DNA from: DAOULY01 sp034414595
Lineage (GTDB): Bacteria; Chloroflexota; Dehalococcoidia; SZUA-161; JAUWZY01
Reading direction: 5' to 3'
Length of the DNA: 60,970 nt
Assembly (NCBI GenBank): GCA_034414595.1
Contig: DAOULY010000008.1
Span: 1 to 60,970 of the forward strand
A program made the position numbers and the translations under genes. Positions 36,006-44,628 of this stretch are shown piece after piece (position 1 is the stretch's first letter; each line of letters begins with the position of its first letter). The notes below the pieces were generated by a model that was not told where the DNA came from, searched no databases, and was given only the letters and a program-made list of their open reading frames with translations.

Positions 36006-36836
36006 ATGAATACAATAGTTAAAGCACGATGGCCAATGGCCAGTGGAATAACCGCAGCACTATGGGTTGAACTACGGAAGGTTCGTCGCTCGAAGACACT
36101 CTGGATAACCGCCCTTTCGTTCTCACTATTAACTTTTATTGGGGGTCTTTTCATGTTTATCTTGAAGGACCCGGAACTGGCGCGCCGTCTCGGGCTCATT
36201 GGGGCCAAGGCGGAGATATTCGGAGGCTCGGCTGACTGGCCAAGCTTCTTCAACCTAGTTTTACTCATGGTAAGTGTTGGCGGCTTGGTTATTTTTGGTT
36301 TTATTTTCGTCTGGGTCTTCGGTCGGGAATTCGGAGATAAGACTGTCTATGACATTTTATCACTGCCTACTTCTCGGGTAACAATCGTCGTCGCCAAGAT
36401 CATTACTGCGGCGTATTGGTCGGTGGCGCTCATTTTGCTGGTATTTGTCCTCATGTTGGGCATCGGGGCAGTATTGCAACTGCCAGGCTGGTCGGCAGCA
36501 ACTGTCCTGAACGGATTGGAACAAATGGTGGTCACAGGTTTATTGGCCACGCTCCTTGCTATACCATTCTCCCTAGTCGCTAGTGTAACCCGCAGCTACC
36601 TACCGGCCGTGGGATGCATTTTCCTGGTTTTACTCTTCGGGCAGGTTTTTAATACGCTTGGCTACGGTCAATATTTTCCGTGGGATATTCCGGCGTTGTA
36701 CAGCGGTGCAGCTGAGGCACTAACTGGGGAAGCAGCTACATCACCTGGCCTTATCAGTTATATCCTGGTGGGCTTGGTTAGCGTTTTCAGTCTCGTCACT
36801 ACCGGCGTATGGTGGCGGTACGCAGACCAGACTTAG
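36006..36836 (+). CDS. ABC-2-type exporter, membrane permease
   Basis: A 276-residue membrane protein with about six TM segments (for example SLLTFIGGLFMFIL, FNLVLLMVSVGGLVIFGFIF, AALILLVFVLML-like, VGCIFLVLLFGQVF, and GLISYILVGLVSVFSLVTTG). The conserved GREFGDKTVYDILSLPTSR of ABC-2 permeases sits between TM2 and TM3. The gene begins nine bases after the ATPase stop. Together with the ATPase it forms a small exporter whose substrate is unknown. Confidence 0.92.
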   Translation: MNTIVKARWPMASGITAALWVELRKVRRSKTLWITALSFSLLTFIGGLFMFILKDPELARRLGLIGAKAEIFGGSADWPSFFNLVLLMVSVGGLVIFGFIFVWVFGREFGDKTVYDILSLPTSRVTIVVAKIITAAYWSVALILLVFVLMLGIGAVLQLPGWSAATVLNGLEQMVVTGLLATLLAIPFSLVASVTRSYLPAVGCIFLVLLFGQVFNTLGYGQYFPWDIPALYSGAAEALTGEAATSPGLISYILVGLVSVFSLVTTGVWWRYADQT

Positions 36837-36874
36837 CGTGTCAGACCGTACTGAAGCTCAAGTTTTAGGAAGAG

Positions 36875-37090
36875 TCATGAAATAACCGCATTATAGCTTT
36901 TTCTGGCGCCTAATGTCCTGCTCTTTATCTCCTTTCTGCGTTGAAGTATCTCTGTGTACTGCCCTATGTAGACATCATATGGGATGACATCGCTGAGGCC
37001 TTCATGACAGCGCCTGAACAATTGGGCGGAATGTGCAATGGCCAGCCTGCAGGCCACACCGCGCTTGCCCCCTAACTGTGAGGACAACAC
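36875..37090 (-). pseudogene. Integrase-type transposase C-terminal remnant
   Basis: Leftward translation gives GLSDVIPYDVYIGQYTEILQ followed by RRKEIKSRTLGARKSYN, the C-terminal end typical of IS3/rve-type transposases (T-P-x-D-V-Y-x-G-R). The catalytic core is missing and there is no start. It lies between the ABC operon and sRNA-like unit 3. Confidence 0.65.
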
Positions 37091-37126
37091 CTTGACAATA
37101 AGCTGCAAACAGTGTATATAGGGACT

Positions 37127-37200
37127 GGGTGAGAGTGGAGGTCTTTAACGGGATAAGAGAGTGGCAGAGATGCAAGAAGCTTCTCCGCCCTTTTGTTTTT
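37127..37200 (+). ncRNA. Candidate small RNA unit 3 (promoter to terminator, no ORF)
   Basis: TTGACA at 37092-37097, a 17-base spacer and TATATA at 37115-37120, then about 75 bases and a terminator ending at 37200. No ORF lies between. The terminator hairpin shares its sequence with units 1 and 2. Transcription is inferred only. Confidence 0.42.
37163..37200 (+). terminator. Rho-independent terminator
   Basis: GGCAGAGA (37163-37170) pairs with TTCTCCGCC with one mismatch, followed by CTTTTGTTTTT. Stem, loop (TGCAAGAAGC) and tail match those at 18856 and 29353. Confidence 0.75.
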
Positions 37201-37353
37201 GGAGACGAGACCAATGAGGAACGAAATTTCACCATCGTGACTTGAAATGGGGGATACAGGTGAAGTGTGGTCATTTGAAGAGGGGGTGAGAGCTGGCAGT
37301 TTACGAAATTGATTAAAGTCTCGATCATAATAAAATAAATAAAAGGAGCAGAT

Positions 37354-39018
37354 ATGGGAGGATACTATAACTGGCCGACCACTTTCCAATTCGACCCGGA
37401 GAGAGACCTCAACGAATACTACACATCCTGGATGCTCATGGGGACATTCACCCCGACTCCAGTGAAACCCCTACAGCTGTGGGCCGACTGCAAGTGGCTC
37501 GAGGTCGACTATGCGGCGCTTTACGAGAGGATGTCTGTGCCTGCCAGTATGGGCTGGACGCATCTCGCCAATGACGGTTGCTGGTACATCTCGGTGATAG
37601 ATATACCCCAGGAGGAGTGGCAGCAACGTGAGCCTATATTTAGGCAGAAGATGACTCCATGGATAGAGGACTGCGGGCGGGAATGGAGGGGCAAGATGAT
37701 CCCCGAAATCGAGGCATATTGGGAGCGGCTGAAGAAGGTCGACGTGGAGAAGCTAAGTAATTTTGAACTTTTGGATCATTTCGATGATTGGGTTCGATCC
37801 CACCACAAAATGTGGGAAGTGCATATGGAATCCATGGTCCCTATCTATTATATATACGGGCTCTTTGAGGATATGTGCCGCGAGTTACTCGGCATAGACG
37901 GCAGCCATCCCCAGTTCAAGACGCTCATGAGCGGCTTTGACAACAAGATGCAGGAAATAGAGCGGAGAACATGGCAGTTGGCTGACAAGGCTAAGGAGCT
38001 GGGGCTGGAGCCGACTTTCCAGGCAATCTCAAACGACGAGGAGCTCCTGTCTGAGCTGGAGAAAAGCGAATCCGGCCAGAAATGGCTTCGCGAGCTTCGC
38101 GAATTTGTTAACTTATACGGTTGGCGGACGGAACACTGCATGCGGATCGATGTGCCAAGTTGGATGGAGATGCCGAGCAAGGCGCTGCCGGATATTAGGA
38201 GAGCCATGGCAGAAGAGTCGGTTTTTGGCCTCGATCGGCAGCGCGAGGGTTTGGTGAAGGAACGGGAAGAAGCTGAGAGGGATATCCTGTCCAGAGTACC
38301 TGCTGAAAAAAGAGCGGTGTTTGAGAAGCTGATGCGCTCCGCTCAGTGGTGCACAATTTATAGCGAGGAACACGTCTTTTACACCGAGTTTCCATTTCCT
38401 GCCGTGGGGCATCGTGTCCTAAAAGAAATAGCAAAAAGGTTCGTTAGGGCCAAGGTTATTGATGAGCCCGATGATATCAATTTCCTCTTGCCCGATGAGA
38501 TAAGAAGACCGCTCATAGTTATGCAGAGATGCCCCATGCAGAAGATTGTTCAGATAAGAAAACAGGAATGGCAGGAATTCCTGAAGAAAGAGCCTATTCC
38601 TTTCATCGGCGACCCCAGCGTTTTCGGCAAGCACGCGGCGATTAATCCCGTATTGCGTATAATTGCCCCGCACCCCTTGGTGAAGCCGGAATTGAAAGCC
38701 GACCTCTATGGCACGGGCTCCGCACCGGGTGTTGTGGAAGGAATAGCCAAAGTGATCATGGACGAGAGCCAGTTCTCTGAATTCCAGCCTGGTGAGGTCT
38801 TGGTGGCGCCGTTCACCTATTCGTCTTGGACATCGCTCTTCTGGATGGCTGCGGGCGTAGTTACCAACTTTGGGGGCGCTCTGGCCCATGCCGTGATTGT
38901 GGGTCGGGAATACGGAATACCTTGTGTCGCCGGTACTTTAGAAGCCCTCGCTAAGATCAAGACCGGGGACAGATTAAGAGTCGACGGCGATAATTGCTGT
39001 GTCTACATCTTGAAATGA
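37354..39018 (+). CDS. PEP-utiliser swivel-domain protein (phenylphosphate-synthase-alpha-like), copy 2
   Basis: A 554-residue paralogue of the 27470 gene with the same layout: a long helical region (WIEDCGREWRGKMIPEIE; LMSGFDNKMQEIERRTWQL) and a C-terminal phospho-His domain, GSAPGVVEGIAKVI and GGALAHAVIVGREYGIPCVAG with the His kept, ending GDRLRVDGDNCCVYILK. There is no ATP-grasp partner. A good AAAAGGAGCAG ribosome site lies ahead of the ATG. It precedes UbiD by about 330 bases on the same strand. A swivel-domain kinase followed by UbiD recalls phenylphosphate synthase plus carboxylase in anaerobic phenol degradation, though the acceptor here is unproven. Confidence 0.9.
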   Translation: MGGYYNWPTTFQFDPERDLNEYYTSWMLMGTFTPTPVKPLQLWADCKWLEVDYAALYERMSVPASMGWTHLANDGCWYISVIDIPQEEWQQREPIFRQKMTPWIEDCGREWRGKMIPEIEAYWERLKKVDVEKLSNFELLDHFDDWVRSHHKMWEVHMESMVPIYYIYGLFEDMCRELLGIDGSHPQFKTLMSGFDNKMQEIERRTWQLADKAKELGLEPTFQAISNDEELLSELEKSESGQKWLRELREFVNLYGWRTEHCMRIDVPSWMEMPSKALPDIRRAMAEESVFGLDRQREGLVKEREEAERDILSRVPAEKRAVFEKLMRSAQWCTIYSEEHVFYTEFPFPAVGHRVLKEIAKRFVRAKVIDEPDDINFLLPDEIRRPLIVMQRCPMQKIVQIRKQEWQEFLKKEPIPFIGDPSVFGKHAAINPVLRIIAPHPLVKPELKADLYGTGSAPGVVEGIAKVIMDESQFSEFQPGEVLVAPFTYSSWTSLFWMAAGVVTNFGGALAHAVIVGREYGIPCVAGTLEALAKIKTGDRLRVDGDNCCVYILK

Positions 39019-39090
39019 ATGTGGGCATAGCTAGGATGGTTGTGAGTAGGGAACGAGAGGGCGTGGTTTAAAGGGTCCGCCGTCTTGGGA

Positions 39091-39220
39091 TCGGCCGGGG
39101 AAGCTGGAAATCCAGCCGAAAGGCTCTTTGGGGGAGGTATAGCTTCCTAGTTAAGTAACTGCACTGACCAAAATGCCCGGAGGATAGAAAGCACTCCGTG
39201 AGGTGGATAAGAAAATTATC
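39091..39220 (+). promoter_or_regulatory. Possible structured 5' leader of ubiD-like gene
   Basis: The 329-base gap before the UbiD gene contains a run of small hairpins: GCTGG-AAAT-CCAGC (39103-39116), GCC-GAAA-GGC (39115-39124, GNRA-type loop, overlapping the former), CGGAG...CTCCG (39178-39198), and GATAA-GAAAA-TTATC (39206-39220). The density is unusual for this window. No known riboswitch consensus was recognised. Confidence 0.3.
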
Positions 39221-39347
39221 ATACAAGGTTAACGGACAGAAAAGGAGTAGGCGTATTGATTAGAACAGCGGTGAATTTGGTCGTGGGTGGCAAGTAAGCA
39301 AAGCAGCCACCCGCGAGATGTGATTAAAATTGACGAAAGGAGTACAG

Positions 39348-40787
39348 ATGTTTGATGACCTTAGAGGCTTCCTCGAAGCTCTCGACGAAAGGGGCTTGCT
39401 AAGAAAGATAGAAGGCGCCGATTGGGATCTGGAAATAGGCGTTATCAGCGAGTTAGAGGCTGAGAGTCAGAAACATGCGTTATTATTTGATAAGATTAAG
39501 GGCCACCCGGACGGGTATCGAGTTGCCAATAATTTGTATCTTACGCCAACAGCTCAGAAGATCGGTTCTGGTATCCCTGAGGAGTTATCAAACGTAGAGG
39601 CTGTCAGATATTGGAAGGATAAATGGAATGAATTCGAGCCCCTCCCCCCAGTGGAGGTTGAATCCGGGCCTGTTTTACAAAACATCCTGACAGACAACCA
39701 AGTGGATGTACTTAAATTCCCTACACCCAAATGGCAGGAACTGGATGGAGGGCGTTATATTGGCACGGGCGACCAAATCATCATGAGGGATCCTGATGAT
39801 GGGTGGATAAATATAGGAACCTATCGAGTGATGGTTCAAGATAGCGAGACTGTGACCCTTTATATATCACCTGGAAAGCATTGCGACTTAATCCGTAGGA
39901 AATATTGGGAAAGGGGAGAGAGCTGTCCTGTTGTGATGTGCTTTGGTGGGGATCTAGCTCTGTTTGCTGTATCATCGATGCTGCTACGGTGGGGGTTTTC
40001 GGAGTTTGATGCGGCGGGATATTGGAAGGGTAAGCCCATGGAGTACGTTAAAGGCCGCCTTACTGGCCTACCGATACCTGCCACATCGGAGATTGTAATG
40101 GAAGGCTTTCACCCGCCGCCGTCTGTGGATGCCAGGCAAGAAGGCCCATTTGGCGAGTGGACCGGATATTATGCCTCTGGGAGCAGAACTTGCCCTGTTG
40201 TCCAGGTAAAGACAATCTACCACAGAGACGATCCCATAATTCACGGCCATGTACAAAGGTGGCCACTTGGTTCTGCTCCTGGTGCTGGTCCTATACGTGT
40301 AATGATAGGTGCGCCCCTCTGGCACGGATTGGAGAGGGCAGGGATGCCGGGGATAAAGGGTGTCTACATTCATGGCCAATATGGCATAATGATAGCCGCT
40401 ATATCGCTCGAGCAGCAATATCCCGGTCACGCCAAGCAGGTTTTAACTCAGGCTGCCGCAATATTGTCGGGAGGTAATTTACGTGGCAGATACATCATTA
40501 CGGTGGACGATGATATAGACGTTGGAAATTGGGATGAGGTGGTATGGGCAATATGCACGAGGTGTGATCCTGAGACTTCGATTGATATAGTCAGGGGATT
40601 TCTAACCAGCGCACTCGAGCCCCAATTATCGCCTGAGAAAAGAGAGAAAAGGGATTTCACTTCCGCTAAGGTCTTAATAAACGCCTGCAGACCATACCAC
40701 TGGAGGGATAAATTCCCGCCAGTGAACAAGGCAAGCGATCAATTGAGGAAAAAAGTGCTGGACAAATGGGGCCATTTATTCGTGTAA
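39348..40787 (+). CDS. UbiD-family (prenyl-FMN-dependent) decarboxylase/carboxylase
   Basis: A 479-residue UbiD-family protein: N-terminal MFDDLRGFLEALDERGLL, then INIGTYRVMVQD with the prFMN-contacting Arg, RQEGPFGEWTGYY with the catalytic Glu pair region, and a C-terminal SALEPQLSPEKREK. UbiD enzymes need prenylated FMN and Mn/K, and decarboxylate or carboxylate aromatic or alpha,beta-unsaturated acids. No UbiX is in the window. The start is ATG at 39348 with AAGGAG upstream; a TTG at 39330 is rejected. Known relatives include phenylphosphate carboxylase (PpcA) and 4-hydroxybenzoate or naphthoate carboxylases. The neighbouring swivel-domain gene supports an aromatic role. Confidence 0.94.
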   Translation: MFDDLRGFLEALDERGLLRKIEGADWDLEIGVISELEAESQKHALLFDKIKGHPDGYRVANNLYLTPTAQKIGSGIPEELSNVEAVRYWKDKWNEFEPLPPVEVESGPVLQNILTDNQVDVLKFPTPKWQELDGGRYIGTGDQIIMRDPDDGWINIGTYRVMVQDSETVTLYISPGKHCDLIRRKYWERGESCPVVMCFGGDLALFAVSSMLLRWGFSEFDAAGYWKGKPMEYVKGRLTGLPIPATSEIVMEGFHPPPSVDARQEGPFGEWTGYYASGSRTCPVVQVKTIYHRDDPIIHGHVQRWPLGSAPGAGPIRVMIGAPLWHGLERAGMPGIKGVYIHGQYGIMIAAISLEQQYPGHAKQVLTQAAAILSGGNLRGRYIITVDDDIDVGNWDEVVWAICTRCDPETSIDIVRGFLTSALEPQLSPEKREKRDFTSAKVLINACRPYHWRDKFPPVNKASDQLRKKVLDKWGHLFV

Positions 40788-40850
40788 ACCCACTGGGAGC
40801 TGGCTTTGTTCATGCTGGCCAGCGAGGTGGCAGCACGGATGTGATGCCAT

Positions 40851-41021
40851 AGCTTTGGAGAAGGTGCCTGGCGAGAGGCCCAGGAGATCGTTAGGGATAA
40901 CGGCTCTCGGTTTGTGGCTAAGGATAGGATGTCAGAATATGTGACAAAAATGAGGAGATTAGCTAATTTGAAGGCGGAGGACTTTTTGAGAGAACTATAT
41001 CATATAAGGAGGAAATGGTGA
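40851..41021 (+). pseudogene. Integrase-catalytic-domain (rve) remnant
   Basis: The in-frame reading is SFGEGAWREAQEIVRDNGSR followed by FVAKDRMSEYVTKM. DNGSRF is the motif around the second catalytic Asp of rve/IS3-type transposases. Only about 55 codons remain, and they run into the ribosome site of the SDR gene. Confidence 0.5.
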
Positions 41022-41800
41022 CACTAAAGGATAAAGTTGCAATCATTACCGGTGGGGCGCAAGGTCTCGGTTATGCTTATGCGATTGGGTTTGTTGATGA
41101 GGGTGCCAAGGTGGCTATCGCCGATATAAACGTGGAAGCAGCGAATCAAGCTGCGGAGAATCTTGAGAAAAAGGGTGGAGAAGTATTAGCCATTAAAACA
41201 GATGTCTCTGATTTAGAGAGTGTTCGAGAGATGGCAAGAAAGACAGCTGAACGTTTCGGAGGGGTCGACATTCTGGTTAACAATGCTGCTATGCTTGGTA
41301 GAGTCGCGGTATCTAGGAACAAATCTTTTTATGAACTCGATTTGGATGAGTGGGACCGGGTGATGGCTGTAAATGTTAAGGGGACTTTTCTCTGTGCACG
41401 GGAAGTCTTCCCATACATGAAAGAGCGGGGAGGAGGGAAAATTATTAATATCGCATCAACTCAATTTTTCCACCCCAGCGGCGGTAGAGGTAGGGGACCA
41501 AGGTATGTGCATTACATAGCTAGCAAGGGTGCTGTTGTTGGTATAACTAGGGCCTTAGCGCGAGAAATGGGGGAATATAATATAAATGTTAATTGCATTG
41601 CGTTAGGTTCTACCCTTAGCGAAGACCCTTCAGATCAAGCTGCTATTGAACTTCGTAAGGGGTCAATAGCAAGTCGTGCCATACAACGTATGGAGTACCC
41701 TGAGGATGTAGTAGGTACTGCAATATTCCTGGCTTCGTCAAGTAGTGACTTTATTACCGGTCAAATCATCGTGGTTGATGGCGGTGGCACTATGCGATAA
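41015..41800 (+). CDS. Short-chain dehydrogenase/reductase
   Basis: A 261-residue SDR: TGGAQGLGYAYA (NAD(P) binding, about residues 13-24), ADINVEAA, NNAAMLG, and the catalytic tetrad IASTQ with YIASK (Tyr167, Lys171). An Asp at the end of beta-2 (ADIN) favours NAD over NADP. It is a typical classical SDR (FabG-like) that oxidises a secondary alcohol or reduces a ketone. AAGGAGG precedes the ATG at 41015 very closely; a GTG three bases later is a possible alternative start. It follows UbiD by 227 bases on the same strand. Confidence 0.94.
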   Translation: MVTLKDKVAIITGGAQGLGYAYAIGFVDEGAKVAIADINVEAANQAAENLEKKGGEVLAIKTDVSDLESVREMARKTAERFGGVDILVNNAAMLGRVAVSRNKSFYELDLDEWDRVMAVNVKGTFLCAREVFPYMKERGGGKIINIASTQFFHPSGGRGRGPRYVHYIASKGAVVGITRALAREMGEYNINVNCIALGSTLSEDPSDQAAIELRKGSIASRAIQRMEYPEDVVGTAIFLASSSSDFITGQIIVVDGGGTMR

Positions 41801-41919
41801 TTTATACGAAGGGGAGATAGAGGTTAATATGGAAAATGCTTACAAAATTTATTCTATACTCACATGCAAATTAATACTTGATAAAATGGTAAAGAGGCGT
41901 CGGTTCCTGTTTACGCTTG

Positions 41920-42084
41920 GTTAATAATGGGGATAGAGTAGTAATAGCCGGGCTCTGCTCTTTGGATGACAACATTAGCGATGAAGGAAATGCAATCCCC
42001 AGAATCCCTGCAGATCCTCTTAAGGCATACGATAACACGGTTAAAATCAGGAAGGTGGCTAATATCATAATTTCATGTACATAG
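41920..42084 (+). pseudogene. MBL-fold hydrolase C-terminal remnant
   Basis: Translation gives VNNGDRVVIAGLCSLDDNIS, then RIPADPLKAYDNTVKIRKVA and NIIISCT before a stop. It matches the C-terminal third of the intact MBL gene at 44629 (AIIAGFCCIQENF; ALEIYDSMARIKKLADLIIP). It is a decayed relative. The remainder of the 332-base gap 41801-42132 shows nothing else. Confidence 0.65.
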
Positions 42085-42132
42085 CGAGCGCATGCTAAAT
42101 GTCAAGTCTATTCCGCAATTGAGGGGTGTTAA

Positions 42133-42765
42133 ATGAGTATGCACCAGGAAAGCTCGAAAAGGGAAGGATGGGGCATTGAAAATCTGCCCTTCCCGGGAGG
42201 TATAGCATATATACGTCCTCGGTGGGATCTCTGTATCGGGTGTGGGATGTGTGAAATTGCTTGTTCAATTTACCATTACGGAGTCATAAATAGAGAACTT
42301 TCCCGGATAAGGATTTACCGTTATCTCACACCAATTCCTAAAGCTGTTCAAAATGTTTGTGTTCAATGCCGAAAAGAAGAGCGAGAATGTGAGAAGGCAT
42401 GTCCCTTGGATCCTCCAGCTATTTATTACGATGAAAAAGTGTATCACATGAAGGTTGATATAGATAGATGCTTAGGCCATAAGTGTGCTAAGTGTCGAGA
42501 GGCATGCACCGCAGACGTGCCTAGCTTTTATGCGGATGAATGCAACTATCCTCTAGTGTGTGATTTGTGTGAGAAGGATGGAGAAAGGAGGCCTCAATGT
42601 GTGGAAGTCTGCCCTTCTTATGCTCTGGAATTCCTAGGGCCTCTATTTCCGCAACATCTTGAACGAATACATCCAGACGAAAAGGCTGAGTGCCTTTCTA
42701 AGAGGCTTTATCCGCTAGCGAAGGACAAGATTCAGAGACCACCGGAAGAAATTTGGGAGTATTAA
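42133..42765 (+). CDS. Four-cluster ferredoxin, electron-transfer subunit of aldehyde oxidoreductase (AorA-like)
   Basis: A 210-residue iron-sulfur protein with 16 ligand Cys in four groups: CIGCGMCEIAC, CVQCRKEERECEKACP, CLGHKCAKCREAC, and CDLCEKDGERRPQCVEVCP. They would bind four [4Fe-4S] clusters. Family knowledge: this is the composition of AorA-type ferredoxins that pair with tungsten aldehyde oxidoreductases, and of BamC-like proteins. It begins 332 bases after the SDR and ends three bases before the oxidoreductase ATG, so they form one unit. No AorC flavoprotein is adjacent. Confidence 0.92.
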   Translation: MSMHQESSKREGWGIENLPFPGGIAYIRPRWDLCIGCGMCEIACSIYHYGVINRELSRIRIYRYLTPIPKAVQNVCVQCRKEERECEKACPLDPPAIYYDEKVYHMKVDIDRCLGHKCAKCREACTADVPSFYADECNYPLVCDLCEKDGERRPQCVEVCPSYALEFLGPLFPQHLERIHPDEKAECLSKRLYPLAKDKIQRPPEEIWEY

Positions 42766-42768
42766 GAG

Positions 42769-44580
42769 ATGAGTCAAATGAAGTTTAAGTTGCTGGAAGT
42801 AGACTTGACCGAAGAGAAGATAGAAGTCCTCGATGTAACCGAGCAAGTTCGCGAATATTTGGGTGGAAGGGGATTAGGGGCGAAACTTTTATGGGATATG
42901 GTCCCACAAGGAGCAGATCCACTGGGTGTAGAAAATATATTATACCTTGGCGTGGGTCCGATCACTGGCCTTTTTGCGTCTGTGGTCAATGTAAGTGCTA
43001 AATCGCCATTGACCGGGTTACGCGGGCAATCCAATATGAATGGCTGCTTCGGCAACGAATTGGTTTATGCCGGATATAACGCGGGTGTTCTTCTTAAGGG
43101 TAAAGCTAATAAGCCGGTATATCTTTATATTAAGGATGATGATGTAGAGATAAGAGATGCGTCCCACTTATGGGGTAAATTGAATCTTGAAACTCAATAT
43201 GCCTTAAGAAAAGAATTAAAAAAAGAGCTAGCTGACCAGAATTTTAGGATAGCTTCAATAGGGCCGGCAGGCGAGCATTTGGTCAGGGACGCATGTATAG
43301 CCCATGATTTTTATCATGCTGCTGCTAGACTTGGGATGGGTGCAGTAATGGGCTCTAAAAACGTTAAAGCTATAGCGGTGCGGGGAACAAGACCTCCTCA
43401 ATATTCCCGTCCAGATATGCTTTTCCAAATGATGAAAAAGTTCTTCAACGAAGCTCACCTGTTTAAAGCACAGGAGCGCCGTTGGGGCCATACCTGGTCA
43501 ATACCGGATCGCTATTATGAAACAACAGAGGGCATTAAGAACAAGCAACTGGGTTGGCACGAAATCTGTGATTTGAGCAACCCAATACGTTTGGAACAGC
43601 AATATAAGCTATGGAATGATAGTTGTGTAACATGTCCTGCTGGCTGCAAGGTCCCATATATGAGGAGGGAGCCACCACTTGGGCCATGTGCAGGGGAAAT
43701 ACGCCATGATAGTGCTGGTGGATGGAGTGCAAACGTACTATTGCCAGGTTACGATACTCAAATATACCTGACGCCCCTGATTGACAATCTGGGATTAGAC
43801 AGTGAGGATGTTTCCGGAGTAGTTGCCTGGATGATGGAATGTTACCAAAGAGGTTTGATCACGAAAGACGATTTGGATGGCATTGACCTTCAATGGGGTG
43901 ATCTAAAAGCTATTTGCGAGCTTGTTAAAAAAATAGCATATAGAGAAGGAATAGGAGATATTTTAGCGGAAGGTCTCAAATTTGCCCCCGCTAAAATTGG
44001 CAGGGGTTCGGAGAAATACGCGATGACCCATAAGGGTGCTGCTATAACATCTTACGAACTGCGGGGAAGTATGCGAGATGCTATTCAAATGGCTGTAAGC
44101 CCAATTGGTGAACTCCATGCAGGGAAAGGTTGTATTCCGTGGAAGGTGGCGGTTGATTCATTGACTGGTTGTGCTTTCCAAGTATCACTCCCCCGTGCAG
44201 CTCCTGTCATTAAGGAGGTATTCGGGTCGGTTGACAATTGGGCAATTGAGATGTTAAAGGCTGCATGTGGATGGGAACTAAGCAGGGAGGAGTGGGATAA
44301 GATTGTTCACAGGATCACAATACTTGAGAGATGTTACTCCATAAGGGAAGGTCATGTCCCAAGTAGAGATGATACAATACCTGATCGGTTTTTTGATGAA
44401 GTCATTTATAATAAATATGGTGTGCCAAAGGTATTAGATAGAAATGAATTTTCTAATGAGCGCAAAAAATGGTACTCAACTGTTGGGTTAAGCGAGGAGG
44501 GTATCCCCTCGCGGAAGTATCTTGAAGAACTTGGCATTGGATTCGTAATTCCTGTGCTGGAGAAAATTGTACCATTGTAA
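42769..44580 (+). CDS. Aldehyde:ferredoxin oxidoreductase (tungsten family)
   Basis: A 603-residue enzyme: N-terminal YLGGRGLGAKLLWD, SPLTGLRGQSNMNGCFGNELVYAGY (pterin binding), SIGPAGEHLVRDACIAHDFYHAAARLGMGAVMGSKN (family signature), CVTCPAGC with three cluster Cys (286, 289, 293) and a fourth Cys at 468 (GCAFQ). All match the AOR family, whose cofactor is tungsto-bispterin with a [4Fe-4S] cluster. Together with the adjacent four-cluster ferredoxin it resembles AorAB, which oxidises aromatic and aliphatic aldehydes to acids, and can run in reverse. BamB-like class II benzoyl-CoA reductase is less likely because no other Bam subunits are present. Confidence 0.94.
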   Translation: MSQMKFKLLEVDLTEEKIEVLDVTEQVREYLGGRGLGAKLLWDMVPQGADPLGVENILYLGVGPITGLFASVVNVSAKSPLTGLRGQSNMNGCFGNELVYAGYNAGVLLKGKANKPVYLYIKDDDVEIRDASHLWGKLNLETQYALRKELKKELADQNFRIASIGPAGEHLVRDACIAHDFYHAAARLGMGAVMGSKNVKAIAVRGTRPPQYSRPDMLFQMMKKFFNEAHLFKAQERRWGHTWSIPDRYYETTEGIKNKQLGWHEICDLSNPIRLEQQYKLWNDSCVTCPAGCKVPYMRREPPLGPCAGEIRHDSAGGWSANVLLPGYDTQIYLTPLIDNLGLDSEDVSGVVAWMMECYQRGLITKDDLDGIDLQWGDLKAICELVKKIAYREGIGDILAEGLKFAPAKIGRGSEKYAMTHKGAAITSYELRGSMRDAIQMAVSPIGELHAGKGCIPWKVAVDSLTGCAFQVSLPRAAPVIKEVFGSVDNWAIEMLKAACGWELSREEWDKIVHRITILERCYSIREGHVPSRDDTIPDRFFDEVIYNKYGVPKVLDRNEFSNERKKWYSTVGLSEEGIPSRKYLEELGIGFVIPVLEKIVPL

Positions 44581-44628
44581 AAGTCAATTGGATATAAATT
44601 ATAATCCTGGAAGGAGGCAACTGAAGTA

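Noticed and set aside
42769..44580. Class II benzoyl-CoA reductase (BamB) assignment
   Set aside because: Only one ferredoxin subunit accompanies it and no BamD-I genes are near, so AorAB-like aldehyde oxidoreductase is simpler.
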